Under the pieces are notes generated by a model, which worked only from the letters and a program-made list of their open reading frames with translations, was not told where the DNA came from and made no database searches. This document shows positions 28,107-37,006 of a DNA stretch of 64,000 nucleotides, one piece after another (position 1 is the stretch's first letter; each line of letters starts with the position of its first letter). The position numbers and the translations under genes were made by a program. The DNA comes from Lysobacter_K sp043738095 (GTDB lineage Bacteria; Pseudomonadota; Gammaproteobacteria; Xanthomonadales; Xanthomonadaceae), in NCBI GenBank assembly GCA_043738095.1, contig JAYSZI010000076.1, positions 10,676 to 74,675 on the forward strand. The letters run 5' to 3'.

Positions 28107-28657
28107 TCGCTCAATCTCGCGCGCAGCTTGTCCATCGCGTAACGCAGCCGCGACTTGACGGTTTCACGGCCTGCACCGGTGATGGCGCCGATCTCGTCCA
28201 GGCTCAATTCCTGTTCCAGTCTCAGCAGCACCACCTCACGTTGCTCGTCGGGCAATTCCGCGATCGCGCGCTGCAGGCGGCGGCGCTGTTCGAAGTCCGA
28301 CAGTTCGCGCTCGGGCGTGCTCGGGTCGGGCACCCGCGCCGCGCGCTCGTCGCCGTCCTCGGGCGCCGGCGGGCGGTGCTTGAGCCCGCGCCAGTAATCA
28401 TTGAGGCGATTGTGGGCGATGCGGAACAGCCAGGTGCTGAACGCGGCGTCGGGCTTCCAGCCGGCGCGCGCGGCGATCACGCGCTGCCAGACGTCCTGAA
28501 AGAACTCGTCGGCCAGCGCCTGATCGCGCGTCTGCCGCAGCAGAAAGCGATACAGCGGGCCGCGGTGGCGGCCGTACAGCAACTCGAACGCGGCCGCGTC
28601 GCCGCCCGTCCAGGCCAGCATCAGCACATCGTCGCTTGCGTCCGCGCTCGAATTCAT
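28103..28657 (-). CDS. ECF-type RNA polymerase sigma factor
   Basis: A 184-aa extracytoplasmic-function sigma factor. Region 2 (FELLYGRHRGPLYRFLLRQ, ADEFFQDVWQRVI, FSTWLFRIAHNRLND) and region 4 (LPDEQREVVLLRLEQELSLDEI, GAGRETVKSRLRYAMDKLR) are complete. The start at 28657 (MNSSADASDD) gives a normal-length N terminus. Upstream on the minus strand, TTCACG-17 bp-TACCCT ends seven bases before the ATG, a possible leaderless promoter. The downstream overlapping gene probably encodes its regulator. Confidence 0.92.
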   Translation of the reverse strand: MNSSADASDDVLMLAWTGGDAAAFELLYGRHRGPLYRFLLRQTRDQALADEFFQDVWQRVIAARAGWKPDAAFSTWLFRIAHNRLNDYWRGLKHRPPAPEDGDERAARVPDPSTPERELSDFEQRRRLQRAIAELPDEQREVVLLRLEQELSLDEIGAITGAGRETVKSRLRYAMDKLRARLSE

Positions 28658-28864
28658 CGGCAGCAGGGTACGGGCTGGCGTTGTCGGCGTGAAGCCGGCG
28701 CAGCTGGGGCCCCACGGCAGTGACGGGCAGGCAAGGGCAAGGTTCACGCCAGTTCAAACGCGTCAGCGCCCCGGGCGGGGTTATGCGCCGGTGTGGGCGG
28801 ACGTGGGGCAGCCGGCGCGTTATCCTGCTGGTTCCACGGGGGGTGGAGCGACAAGGTGGGATAG

Positions 28865-31789
28865 GTGCAGAAAACCGGCTCGCAAGGCAAGCCCCCAGCC
28901 GACGACGCGCATATCGCGACGGAGTCGCTCGCGCTCGCGCTGCAGGACGCCCTACCCAGCGGTTCCCAGGTGGTCGTGCGTTGGCGTGATCCTCAAGGCG
29001 CGTTGGACGGCTCGATTTCCGCAGGCGCAGAGCCCGGCTTGTCACAGCTGGCCGAGCAGCTGTTGGCCGAATGCGCGCCCTCCGGGTTCACCGCGCCCGA
29101 CGCCGACCCACATCGCGTCACGCTGGTGTGGGACGCCGCCGACGGTACCCGCGCCACGATCGCCGCCAATTTGCCCGAACCGCTTTCGCCGGCATCGCAC
29201 GCCGCCTGGCTCGCGCTTGCGCAGCGGACGGTCACCTCCAACATCGCCGCCGTCCGGGCGCATGCGCGCGCCGAATCCTTGGAAAAGTCCGAGCGGTTGC
29301 AGCAGGCGTTGTACGAGATCGCCGACCTGGCTGGCTCGGACCTGGAGATGCCCGATATGTTGCGGCGCCTACACGGCGTCGTGGCCGGCCTCATGGTCGC
29401 GGAAAATTTCTACATCGTGCTGTACGACGATGCGCGAGAGACCTTGCGTTTCCTGTACTTCGCCGATAGTCAGGACAACTACGTCGCCGACCCCGAGCAC
29501 GAAATCCCCGCTGCCGAGATCCCCAACAGTCTGACCCTGGCGCTGCTGCGTCACGGCGACCCGGTGCGCGGTGCCTCGGACTTCGTGCGCATAAAAATGG
29601 GCGTGCCGAAAGACCTTGGCCACGGCCCAGACAGCGCGGACTGGCTGGGCGTACCCATGCGCCGCGACGACCGGGTCTGCGGCGCGATCGTGGTGCAGAG
29701 CTACGATCGTCCCGATAGTTACGGCGAAGAAGAGCGCGCGCTGTTGCTGTTTGTCGCCCAGCACATCCTGACGGCGCTGGACCGCTACCAAGCGCGCGAG
29801 GAGCTCGAGCGCCGCGTCGAGGAACGTACCCACGCGCTGCAGCTCAGCAACCGTGACCTGCAGGCGGAAATCGTCGAGCGCCAGCGCGCCGAGCGGTTGC
29901 AGCGCGCGCTGTTCCGGATCGCCGAACTGTCGATCACGACCGAATCGCTGGAGCGCTTCTACGCCCAGGTCCACGATGTCGTCGGCGAACTGCTGTACGC
30001 GCGCAACTTCTACATCGCGTTGCTGTCGGACGACGGGGAGCGGCTGGAATTTCCCTACTCCATCGACGAGCGAGACGGCCCGCGCGTGACCCGCAAGCTG
30101 GCCAGGGGCTCAACGGAACGCGTGATCGCCTCAGGGATGCCCTTGCTGGCCGAGCGCAAACAGATGGACGCGATGGAAGCGGCCGGTCTCATCCGCACCC
30201 TCGGCACGCCGTCGCATTGCTGGCTGGGCGTGCCGCTGTTCCGCGAAGACGTCGTGGTCGGTGTGATTGCCGTGCAGAGTTACTCGCCGGCGGTGGTGTT
30301 CACCGCGCGCGACCAGGAGTTGCTGACGTTTGTCGCGCACCACATCGGCATCGGCCTGGCGCGCAAGCAGGCGCAGGAGCGGCTTGTCTGCGCCCATACC
30401 GAACTGGAGCAACGCGTCGCATCGCGCACGCGTGAGCTGGCCGAGACCAATGCCCAGCTAATGGCGCAGATCGGCGAGCGCCTGCGCGCCGAACAGCAAC
30501 TGATCTATCAGGCTCGTCACGATGCGCTAACCGGCCTGCCTAACCGCACCGAACTGCTCGACCGGCTGCAAGCGGCACTGCATACCGCGCAGCGCGACCC
30601 CACCCAGCTGTTTGCATTGCTGTTCCTCGACTTGGACCGTTTCAAGCTGGTCAATGACAGCGCCGGGCATGCCGCGGGCGACGACCTGCTGATCGAAGCC
30701 GGCCGCCGCATCGTCGGCACGGTGCGCGCTACGGACACCGTCGCACGGTTGGGCGGCGATGAGTTCGCGGTCCTGATCGAGGGCATCGACAGCCTGCGCG
30801 AGGCCGAAGGTATCGCCGCGCACATCCTGCATTCGCTGGAACAACCGTGCTGGGTGGCGGGCCACGAAGTATTCCCGTCAGCGAGCGTCGGCATCGCGCT
30901 GTGGCATTCGCGCTACGAAAGTGGCGCCGAGTTGCTACGCGACGCCGATGCCGCGATGTACCGCGCCAAGGCCGGAGGGCGCGACCGCTATGTGGTATTC
31001 GACGAGGCGATGCGCGAGGACGCGATGCGTATTCTCGACCTTGAAGGCGACCTGCGCCGTGCGATCAATGTCGATGGCTTCACTGCGTTCTTCCAGCCGA
31101 TCGTGCGGCTGAGCGACAACCACATCATCGGCCACGAAGCCTTGCTGCGCTGGCGCCATGAGCGACGTGGTTTGCTGTCGCCGGGGGAATTCATCGGCCT
31201 GGGCGCGGACAACGGCCTGATCGAGGAAGTCGATTGGCAGGTCTACCGCCAAGTGGCCGAACAGCTCGCGCGCGGCGGCGAGGGCTACATTTCGGTGAAC
31301 GTGTCGCCGCGGCATTTCCGCGCCGCGGATTTTGCCGATCGGCTGCTGCGCCTGATTGAAACGGCTGGGGCCGATCCGGGCCGGCTGCGCATCGAGATCA
31401 CCGAAGTCGCGTTGCTCGACGATGTGCCGCGCGCGCTGCGCATGCTGCAGAGCCTGCGCAGCCATGGCGTGCTCGCGCAGCTGGACGACTTCGGCACCGG
31501 TTTTTCGGCGTTGTCCTACCTGCACCGCTTCCCGATCGAGTGTCTGAAAATTGACCAGAGCTTTGTCGCCGGCCTAGTCGGCGAGTCGCGCATGGAAAGC
31601 GTCGCGGTGGTGCGCGCGATTCAGGCGCTCGCCGGCACGCTCGGCATCCATACCATCGGCGAGGGCATCGAGACCCAAGCCCAGCGCGATGTGCTGACCG
31701 ACTTGGGCTGCGTGTACGGACAGGGCTACCTGCTCGGACGCCCGGCACCGGAGCCGGTGCCGGGCGCAATGCCGGTCGCTACTGGCTGA
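28865..31789 (+). CDS. GAF-GAF-GGDEF-EAL cyclic-di-GMP signalling protein
   Basis: A 974-aa soluble protein with two GAF sensor domains (about residues 135-315 and 350-505), each preceded or followed by a coiled coil (EELERRVEERTHALQLSNRD). A diguanylate cyclase domain has intact GGDEF near residue 630, and a phosphodiesterase domain has EALLRW near 758, the ISVNVSPRHF Asn, LDDFGTGFSAL and LKIDQSFV, so both activities look possible. There is no membrane segment. GTG start at 28865. Its stop overlaps the convergent VWA gene by 11 bases. Confidence 0.93.
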   Translation: MQKTGSQGKPPADDAHIATESLALALQDALPSGSQVVVRWRDPQGALDGSISAGAEPGLSQLAEQLLAECAPSGFTAPDADPHRVTLVWDAADGTRATIAANLPEPLSPASHAAWLALAQRTVTSNIAAVRAHARAESLEKSERLQQALYEIADLAGSDLEMPDMLRRLHGVVAGLMVAENFYIVLYDDARETLRFLYFADSQDNYVADPEHEIPAAEIPNSLTLALLRHGDPVRGASDFVRIKMGVPKDLGHGPDSADWLGVPMRRDDRVCGAIVVQSYDRPDSYGEEERALLLFVAQHILTALDRYQAREELERRVEERTHALQLSNRDLQAEIVERQRAERLQRALFRIAELSITTESLERFYAQVHDVVGELLYARNFYIALLSDDGERLEFPYSIDERDGPRVTRKLARGSTERVIASGMPLLAERKQMDAMEAAGLIRTLGTPSHCWLGVPLFREDVVVGVIAVQSYSPAVVFTARDQELLTFVAHHIGIGLARKQAQERLVCAHTELEQRVASRTRELAETNAQLMAQIGERLRAEQQLIYQARHDALTGLPNRTELLDRLQAALHTAQRDPTQLFALLFLDLDRFKLVNDSAGHAAGDDLLIEAGRRIVGTVRATDTVARLGGDEFAVLIEGIDSLREAEGIAAHILHSLEQPCWVAGHEVFPSASVGIALWHSRYESGAELLRDADAAMYRAKAGGRDRYVVFDEAMREDAMRILDLEGDLRRAINVDGFTAFFQPIVRLSDNHIIGHEALLRWRHERRGLLSPGEFIGLGADNGLIEEVDWQVYRQVAEQLARGGEGYISVNVSPRHFRAADFADRLLRLIETAGADPGRLRIEITEVALLDDVPRALRMLQSLRSHGVLAQLDDFGTGFSALSYLHRFPIECLKIDQSFVAGLVGESRMESVAVVRAIQALAGTLGIHTIGEGIETQAQRDVLTDLGCVYGQGYLLGRPAPEPVPGAMPVATG

Positions 31790-33542
31790 TCGCGGGCTCG
31801 TTCAGCCCCAGCTGGCCGGACTGCCCCGCGATCAGCTGGCGTGCCGTTTCGATCAGACCGAGCAATTCGGCGCGTTCCCCGCGACGGTCCTGGCCGCGAC
31901 TAGCGCGCGCGGTATCGGCGATCGCCTGCCAACCCCAACCGTCGGTCCGGGTGCCACCGCGCAACGCATCGGCAAACCCCGCCACCGCTGCGGCCAGGCG
32001 CAGCGATTCGCTAGGCTGCGCGCTCAGCTGCGAACGCAGGATCGGCGTCTCGATCAGGCGGCTGCTGTCGCTGCCCGGGGACTTGTAACGCAGGCGCAAG
32101 TGGGCGAGTTCGCCGGGATTGCCCTTGGCGGTGGGCTTGGCGTCGTAGCGCAATGCGGGTAGGCGTTCGCTGCCAGCGCCAACCGGGGTGATCTCGTACA
32201 ACGCAGTGACCTGATGGCCGGCGCCAATGTCGCCGGCATCAATCCGGTCGTTGGCGAAATCCTCGCGTCGCAGCACGCGGTTCTCGTAGCCGATCAGTCG
32301 GTACTCCGCCACCAGCGCCGGGTTGAATTCGACCTGCACTTTCACATCGCGGGCGATCGTCAGCAGGGTCGATCCCATCTGCTCGACCAGCACCTTGCGC
32401 GCCTCGGCCACACTGTCGATGTAGGCATGGTTGCCGTCGCCGACATCGGCCAGCTTCTCCGCGAGCGCATCGTTGTAGTTGCCCTGGCCGTAGCCGAGCG
32501 TGGTCAGGGCGATGCCGGTCTTGCGCTGGTCGGCAACCAGCGTTTCCAGCGCGCCGGGGTCGACCGTGCCGACGTTGAAATCGCCGTCGGTGGCGAGAAT
32601 CACCCGGTTGACGCCGCCTTTGACGAACGCCTGCTTCGCCATCGCGTACGCGAGCGCGATGCCGTCGCCGCCGTTGGTGCTGCCGCCGGGTTCGAGCCGG
32701 TCCAGCGCGGCGAGAATCTCGTCCTGGCGATTGCCAGCGGTCGGCGCCAACACCAGCCCGGCCGAGCCGGCATAGACCACGATCGACACCCGGTCCTGCG
32801 CACGCAACCTGGGCAGCAGTTGCCGCAGCGACTCCTTCACCAGCGGCAGCTTGTCGGGTGAATCCATCGAGCCCGAGGTGTCGATCAAAAACACCAGATT
32901 GGCCGGCGGCAGCGTGGCTTTGGGCACGTCGTAGCCCTTGATGCCGATCATCAGCAACTGGCGTTTGCCGTTCCACGGCGCGGGCGCGAGCTGCGTGCTC
33001 ACCTTGAAGGGGGTCTCGCGCGAGCTCGGGCCGGGATGGCCGTAGTCGAAGTAGTTTAGGAATTCCTCGGCCCGCACCGCGTCGGCTGGCGGGCGGATGC
33101 CAGCGCGCAGCATGCGCCGCACGTTGCTGTAGCTGCCGGTGTCGACATCGATCGAGAACGTCGACACTGGCTGCTCGGAGGCGCGCTGGGGCGGGTTGTC
33201 GTCGTGGTGCGCGTACTTTTCGGTGTTGGCGATCGGCTGCGGCAAGACCAGGTTCGCCGATGTCATGCGAGTGCCGGTGACCTCCAACCGGTCGAGCGAC
33301 ATCTGCGCCTCGGGGGCGGGCGGGGCTATGGCCATGATGGGTGCGGCATCGGCGGGCACGGCGACGCCGGGCGGGGGCTGTGGCGCGTTGACTTGTATTT
33401 TGCTGGCGCTTTCGGCCACAACCGATGCGGGTTCCTCACTCGAGGTCTGGCAGGCGGTAACCGCAAGGCAGGACAGCAGTGCGGCGGATAGAGCGGTGCG
33501 CGAGGTAGTGCGAAGGCTGGCTAGCTGGGTCGTGCGTTTCAT
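31779..33542 (-). CDS. VWA-domain lipoprotein (YfbK-like)
   Basis: A 587-aa exported protein with a lipoprotein-like signal ending in LAVTAC. Residues ~80-100 carry LDRLEVTGTRMTSANLVLPQ, close to a motif in the putative anti-sigma factor at 27054-28106. An N-terminal vWF-associated region (STFSIDVDTGSYSNVRRML) precedes a von Willebrand A domain with a complete MIDAS (DTSGSM, ATDGDFNVG), and a C-terminal DUF3520-type domain. It is expected to bind ligands or proteins through a metal ion in the envelope; the partner is unknown. Confidence 0.85.
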   Translation of the reverse strand: MKRTTQLASLRTTSRTALSAALLSCLAVTACQTSSEEPASVVAESASKIQVNAPQPPPGVAVPADAAPIMAIAPPAPEAQMSLDRLEVTGTRMTSANLVLPQPIANTEKYAHHDDNPPQRASEQPVSTFSIDVDTGSYSNVRRMLRAGIRPPADAVRAEEFLNYFDYGHPGPSSRETPFKVSTQLAPAPWNGKRQLLMIGIKGYDVPKATLPPANLVFLIDTSGSMDSPDKLPLVKESLRQLLPRLRAQDRVSIVVYAGSAGLVLAPTAGNRQDEILAALDRLEPGGSTNGGDGIALAYAMAKQAFVKGGVNRVILATDGDFNVGTVDPGALETLVADQRKTGIALTTLGYGQGNYNDALAEKLADVGDGNHAYIDSVAEARKVLVEQMGSTLLTIARDVKVQVEFNPALVAEYRLIGYENRVLRREDFANDRIDAGDIGAGHQVTALYEITPVGAGSERLPALRYDAKPTAKGNPGELAHLRLRYKSPGSDSSRLIETPILRSQLSAQPSESLRLAAAVAGFADALRGGTRTDGWGWQAIADTARASRGQDRRGERAELLGLIETARQLIAGQSGQLGLNEPAISQ

Positions 33543-33676
33543 GGGTGGTCCCCGTGGTTAGGTCAGGGGGAGAAACGTGCCGCAGTCGGGTCCGGGGTTA
33601 GCGAAACAAAAAAAGTTTTCGGCAGCGGTCGCCCTTGGGCAACGATCCGCGTCGAGCGTTAGGGAGCCGCGGATAA

Positions 33677-33770
33677 GTTGATTCCGTTCGTGTGAGCTCG
33701 TCCATCCATGAATGGAATCAACGGCCTGCGCACTTCGACGACCAGCTTTGACTTGTTCAGACCCTCCTTG
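33677..33770 (+). repeat. Dispersed intergenic repeat, copy 1
   Basis: In the 326-bp gap before the aldehyde dehydrogenase gene lies a ~94-bp sequence starting GTTGATTCCGTTCGTG and containing a second inverted GGAATCAAC about 40 bp later, then TTTGACTTGTTCAGA. A second copy lies at 35366-35462 in reverse orientation. The first ~47 bp are themselves palindromic at their ends. The rest of the gap (33543-33676 and 33771-33868) holds nothing recognised. Confidence 0.7.
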
Positions 33771-33868
33771 GGCAGAGCGGCCCGGCTGCCGAACTGCCGG
33801 CCCGGACGCACGCCTGCGTCGAGCTAGCAACCAGGGACAGCGACGCAGGCCGAGTGCTCGACGCTCGA

Positions 33869-35296
33869 TCAACCCTTGATCACCAGCAACCGTTGCTCAG
33901 TCATGTCCTCGATCGCGTAGCGCACGCCTTCGCGGCCGAGGCCGGACTGCTTCACGCCGCCGTAGGGCATGTTGTCGACGCGGAAGCTCGGCACGTCGCC
34001 GACGATCACGCTGCCGACTTCCAGCCGGTCCCAGGCGCGCATAGCGTGATCGAGGCGGCCGGTGAACACACCCGTCTGCAGGCCGAAATCGCTGCGATTG
34101 ACCATCGCCAGCACCGTGTCGAAATCGTCGAACGGCTCCAGCATCGCGACCGGTCCGAACGCTTCTTTGCGGTAGAGGTCGCTCGCATGCGGCACGTTTT
34201 CCAGCAGCGTGGCCGGAAACAGATTGCCGTCGCGGGCACCCCCGACCAAGCGCGTGGCGCCGTCCTTGCGCGCCGCGGCGATCCAGCTTTCGATGCGCTT
34301 GGCGGCGTCGGCGTCGATCAGCGGGCCGATGAAGTTACGCTCATCGCGCGGGTCGCCCATGCGCAGCTTTGCCACAGCGGTTTTTAGTTTCTTGCGTAGC
34401 TTCTGGTAGATGTCGACGTGGGCGTGGATCGCCTGCACGCTGACGCAGCTCTGGCCGCTCTGGTAATAGGCGCCGAACACCAGCCGTTCGACCACGTGAT
34501 CGAGGTCCGTGCCCGGGTCCGCGTCGACAATGCAGGCCGCATTGCCCCCCAGTTCCAACGTGACGCGCTTGCGCCCGGCGCGCGCTTTGAGCTCCCAGCC
34601 GACGAGTCCGCCGGTAAAGCTCAACAGCGCGATGCGTTCGTCTTCGACCAGCGGCGCAGCATCGGCGTTGGAGCATGGCAGCACCGAAAATGCGCCTTTG
34701 GGCAGATCGGTCTCGGCCAACACCTCAGCGATGATCAATGCCCCGATCGGCGTCTTCGCCGCGGGCTTCAGTACGAACGAACAACCCGCTGCGATCGCCG
34801 GCGCGACCTTGTGCGCGACCAGGTTGAGCGGGAAGTTGAACGGGGTGATGAAGCTGCACGCGCCGACCGGCACGCGCTTAATCATCCCGCGATAGCCACG
34901 CGTGCGCGGCGATATCTGCAATTGGATCACCTCGCCGCCAATGCGCGTGGCTTCGCCGGCGGCGATGCGGAACGTGTCGATCAGGCGGGCAACTTCGCCG
35001 CGCGCGTCTTTGATCGGCTTGCCGGCTTCGATGCACAGGGCGAGGGCGAGTTCTTCGGCGCGCTGGCCGAAGCGGGCCGCGCAATGCTCGAGCACATCGC
35101 GGCGCGCGTCCGGCGGAAACGCCGCCATCGCCCCGCGGGACTTGTGCGCGGCGGCGATCGCCTTGCGTACGGCGGCGGCATCGGCGAGCGCGACACGCGT
35201 GGCGCGCTTGCCGCTGTACTTGTCCAGCACCTCCAGGTCGGTGTTGGCCGCGACCGGGCGGTTGGCGAGGTAGTAGGGATAGCTTTTCTGCAGCAT
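33869..35296 (-). CDS. NAD(P)-dependent aldehyde dehydrogenase
   Basis: A 475-aa aldehyde dehydrogenase superfamily enzyme. The catalytic Cys is near residue 284 (SGQSCVSVQ), the general base Glu lies in VTLELGGNAAC, and the cofactor region has SFITPFNFPLNLV and LKPAAKTP. The usual FTGS loop reads FTGG here. The substrate cannot be read from sequence; the nearest subgroup appears to be the lactaldehyde, phosphonoacetaldehyde or non-phosphorylating glyceraldehyde-3-phosphate type. A GGAG Shine-Dalgarno sequence precedes the start. It is a single gene flanked by inverted copies of one repeat. Confidence 0.88.
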   Translation of the reverse strand: MLQKSYPYYLANRPVAANTDLEVLDKYSGKRATRVALADAAAVRKAIAAAHKSRGAMAAFPPDARRDVLEHCAARFGQRAEELALALCIEAGKPIKDARGEVARLIDTFRIAAGEATRIGGEVIQLQISPRTRGYRGMIKRVPVGACSFITPFNFPLNLVAHKVAPAIAAGCSFVLKPAAKTPIGALIIAEVLAETDLPKGAFSVLPCSNADAAPLVEDERIALLSFTGGLVGWELKARAGRKRVTLELGGNAACIVDADPGTDLDHVVERLVFGAYYQSGQSCVSVQAIHAHVDIYQKLRKKLKTAVAKLRMGDPRDERNFIGPLIDADAAKRIESWIAAARKDGATRLVGGARDGNLFPATLLENVPHASDLYRKEAFGPVAMLEPFDDFDTVLAMVNRSDFGLQTGVFTGRLDHAMRAWDRLEVGSVIVGDVPSFRVDNMPYGGVKQSGLGREGVRYAIEDMTEQRLLVIKG

Positions 35297-35365
35297 CGCG
35301 GGTCTCCATGTCGGGCCAGCCTGACGCCGCTCGGGTTAATGCCGGGTCACGCCATCAGCTGACGC

Positions 35366-35462
35366 TAGGGAGGATCTGAACAAGTCAAAGGCCGGTCGCC
35401 GGAGTGTCGCAGCCCGTTGATTCCCTTCATGGTTCGACAAGCTCACCACGAACGGAATCAAC
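35366..35462 (-). repeat. Dispersed intergenic repeat, copy 2 (inverted)
   Basis: Read on the minus strand it begins GTTGATTCCGTTCGTG and runs through GGGAATCAACGG and TTTGACTTGTTCAGAT, matching copy 1 at 33677-33770 over its whole length with a few mismatches and short indels. It lies in the 288-bp gap between the aldehyde dehydrogenase start and the xseA 3' end. Confidence 0.7.
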
Positions 35463-35584
35463 CTGTTCGGCCCTTCCCTGGGTGATCAAGGCGAGAAGCG
35501 CGGCATCGCCGGCAGCCTGTACTGATTCCGCCGAACGGTGGCTACATCCGGCCTGCGATGAAGCTGCATTGGCCGCTGCGCCCA

Positions 35585-36931
35585 TCATTCGCTATGACCG
35601 GGTACGACTTCCAGCCGCAGAACCCCGTCGACCAGCCGTGCCCCGACCCGATCGCCCGGGGTCGCATCGAGCACGCTGCGCACGATCCGGCCGTCGTCGT
35701 GTTGCAGGATCGCGTAGCCACGCGCCACCGTCGCCAGCGGACTGACCGCTTCCAGCGATCGCGCCATGCCGCGCAGGCGTAAGGCGTCGTTGCCGAGCCG
35801 GCGCGCGATCGCCGCTTGCGGGCGGTGGGCGAGCGCGGCCAGACGTTCGCGCAGGCGCGCCATGCGGCGTTGCGGATGGGCGGCGCGCAGCACCGCGTCG
35901 GCATGGCGCAGGCGCGCGCGTTCGCGATCGAGCCGGCGTTGCCACGCGGCGGCGAGCCGGCGCAATGCCTCGGCCTGGCGCCGGCACAACATGTCCAGGC
36001 GCGCGCGCGGCCGCAACGCCGTCAGGCGCAGCGCGAGCCGGTCGGCGCGCTGCATGGCCTGCTGCAATCGCTGCGCCTGCAGCTTGTGCAATCGCGCATC
36101 GAGCGCACGCAGGCGCCGGAGCAGGTCGTCGCCGCTGGGCACCAGCAACTCGGCGGCGACCGACGGTGTCGGCGCGCGCAAGTCGGCGGCGAGATCGGCG
36201 AGGCTGAAGTCGGTTTCGTGGCCGACCGCGGACACCACCGGCACCGTCGATGCCGCGATCGCGCGCACTAGGCGCTCGTCGTTGAACGGCCACAGGTCTT
36301 CGAGCGAACCGCCGCCGCGGGTCAGCAGGATCACGTCGTAGCGGTTGGAAGCCTGCGCGCGCTGCAGCATTCGGGTGATCTGCGCCGCGGCACCGTCGCC
36401 TTGCACCGGCACCGGCAACACGTCGGCCTCGACCAGCGGAAAGCGCCGGGCGAGCACGCTAAGCACATCGCGCACCGCCGCGCCGCTGGCCGAGGTGATC
36501 ACGCCGATGCGGCGCACGAACGTCGGCAGCGGCCGCTTGCGCGCCTCCTCAAACAAGCCCTCGGCCGTAAGTTTCGCCTTCAGCTCCTCGAACGCACGCC
36601 GTAGCGCGCCTTCGCCGGCTTCCTCCATATGGTCGAGCACCAGCTGGTACTCGCCGCGCGCCTCGTACAGCGTCAGCCGGCCGCGGGCGAGCACGCGCAG
36701 GCCCTCGCGCGGGATGAACTTCAGCCACGAACTCTTCGGCTTGAACATCGCGCAACGCACCTGCGCGCGCGCGTCCTTGAGGGTGAAGTACAGGTGCCCG
36801 GACGACGGCTTGGACAGATTGCCGAGTTCGCCCTCGACCCAGATCAGCGGGAACGCGCCTTCCAGCAGATCGCGCGCCAGCGCGTTCAGCTGGCTTGGGG
36901 TGAGCACCTGGTTGGCGTCGTCGCGGTTCAT
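35585..36931 (-). CDS. xseA: Exodeoxyribonuclease VII large subunit
   Basis: Large subunit of the bidirectional single-strand exonuclease. The N-terminal OB fold (FPLIWVEGELGNLSKPSSGH, HLYFTLKDARAQVRCAMFK) precedes the catalytic domain with the conserved VITSASGAAVRDVL, LLTRGGGSLEDLWPFNDE and AVGHETDFSLADLAADLRAPTP motifs, then a long coiled-coil region and the C-terminal ARGYAILQHDDGRIV. The start at 36931 gives 448 aa, matching the family (456 in E. coli). It is divergent from ispG across 75 bp. No xseB is present in the window. Confidence 0.96.
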   Translation of the reverse strand: MNRDDANQVLTPSQLNALARDLLEGAFPLIWVEGELGNLSKPSSGHLYFTLKDARAQVRCAMFKPKSSWLKFIPREGLRVLARGRLTLYEARGEYQLVLDHMEEAGEGALRRAFEELKAKLTAEGLFEEARKRPLPTFVRRIGVITSASGAAVRDVLSVLARRFPLVEADVLPVPVQGDGAAAQITRMLQRAQASNRYDVILLTRGGGSLEDLWPFNDERLVRAIAASTVPVVSAVGHETDFSLADLAADLRAPTPSVAAELLVPSGDDLLRRLRALDARLHKLQAQRLQQAMQRADRLALRLTALRPRARLDMLCRRQAEALRRLAAAWQRRLDRERARLRHADAVLRAAHPQRRMARLRERLAALAHRPQAAIARRLGNDALRLRGMARSLEAVSPLATVARGYAILQHDDGRIVRSVLDATPGDRVGARLVDGVLRLEVVPGHSE

Positions 36932-36993
36932 GCGCAGGCAGGGGAGGCGGCCGATCACCGTAACGCAGCGGCGGTCTCCGGTCACGCCAGCGT

Positions 36994-36999
36994 TACAAT
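36994..36999 (+). promoter_or_regulatory. -10 hexamer for a possible leaderless ispG transcript
   Basis: TACAAT ends seven bases before the ispG ATG, putting +1 at or next to the start codon. The spacing is one base longer than in era. No good -35 is visible in the divergent xseA-ispG space. Confidence 0.38.
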
Positions 37000-37006
37000 A
37001 TGGGCC

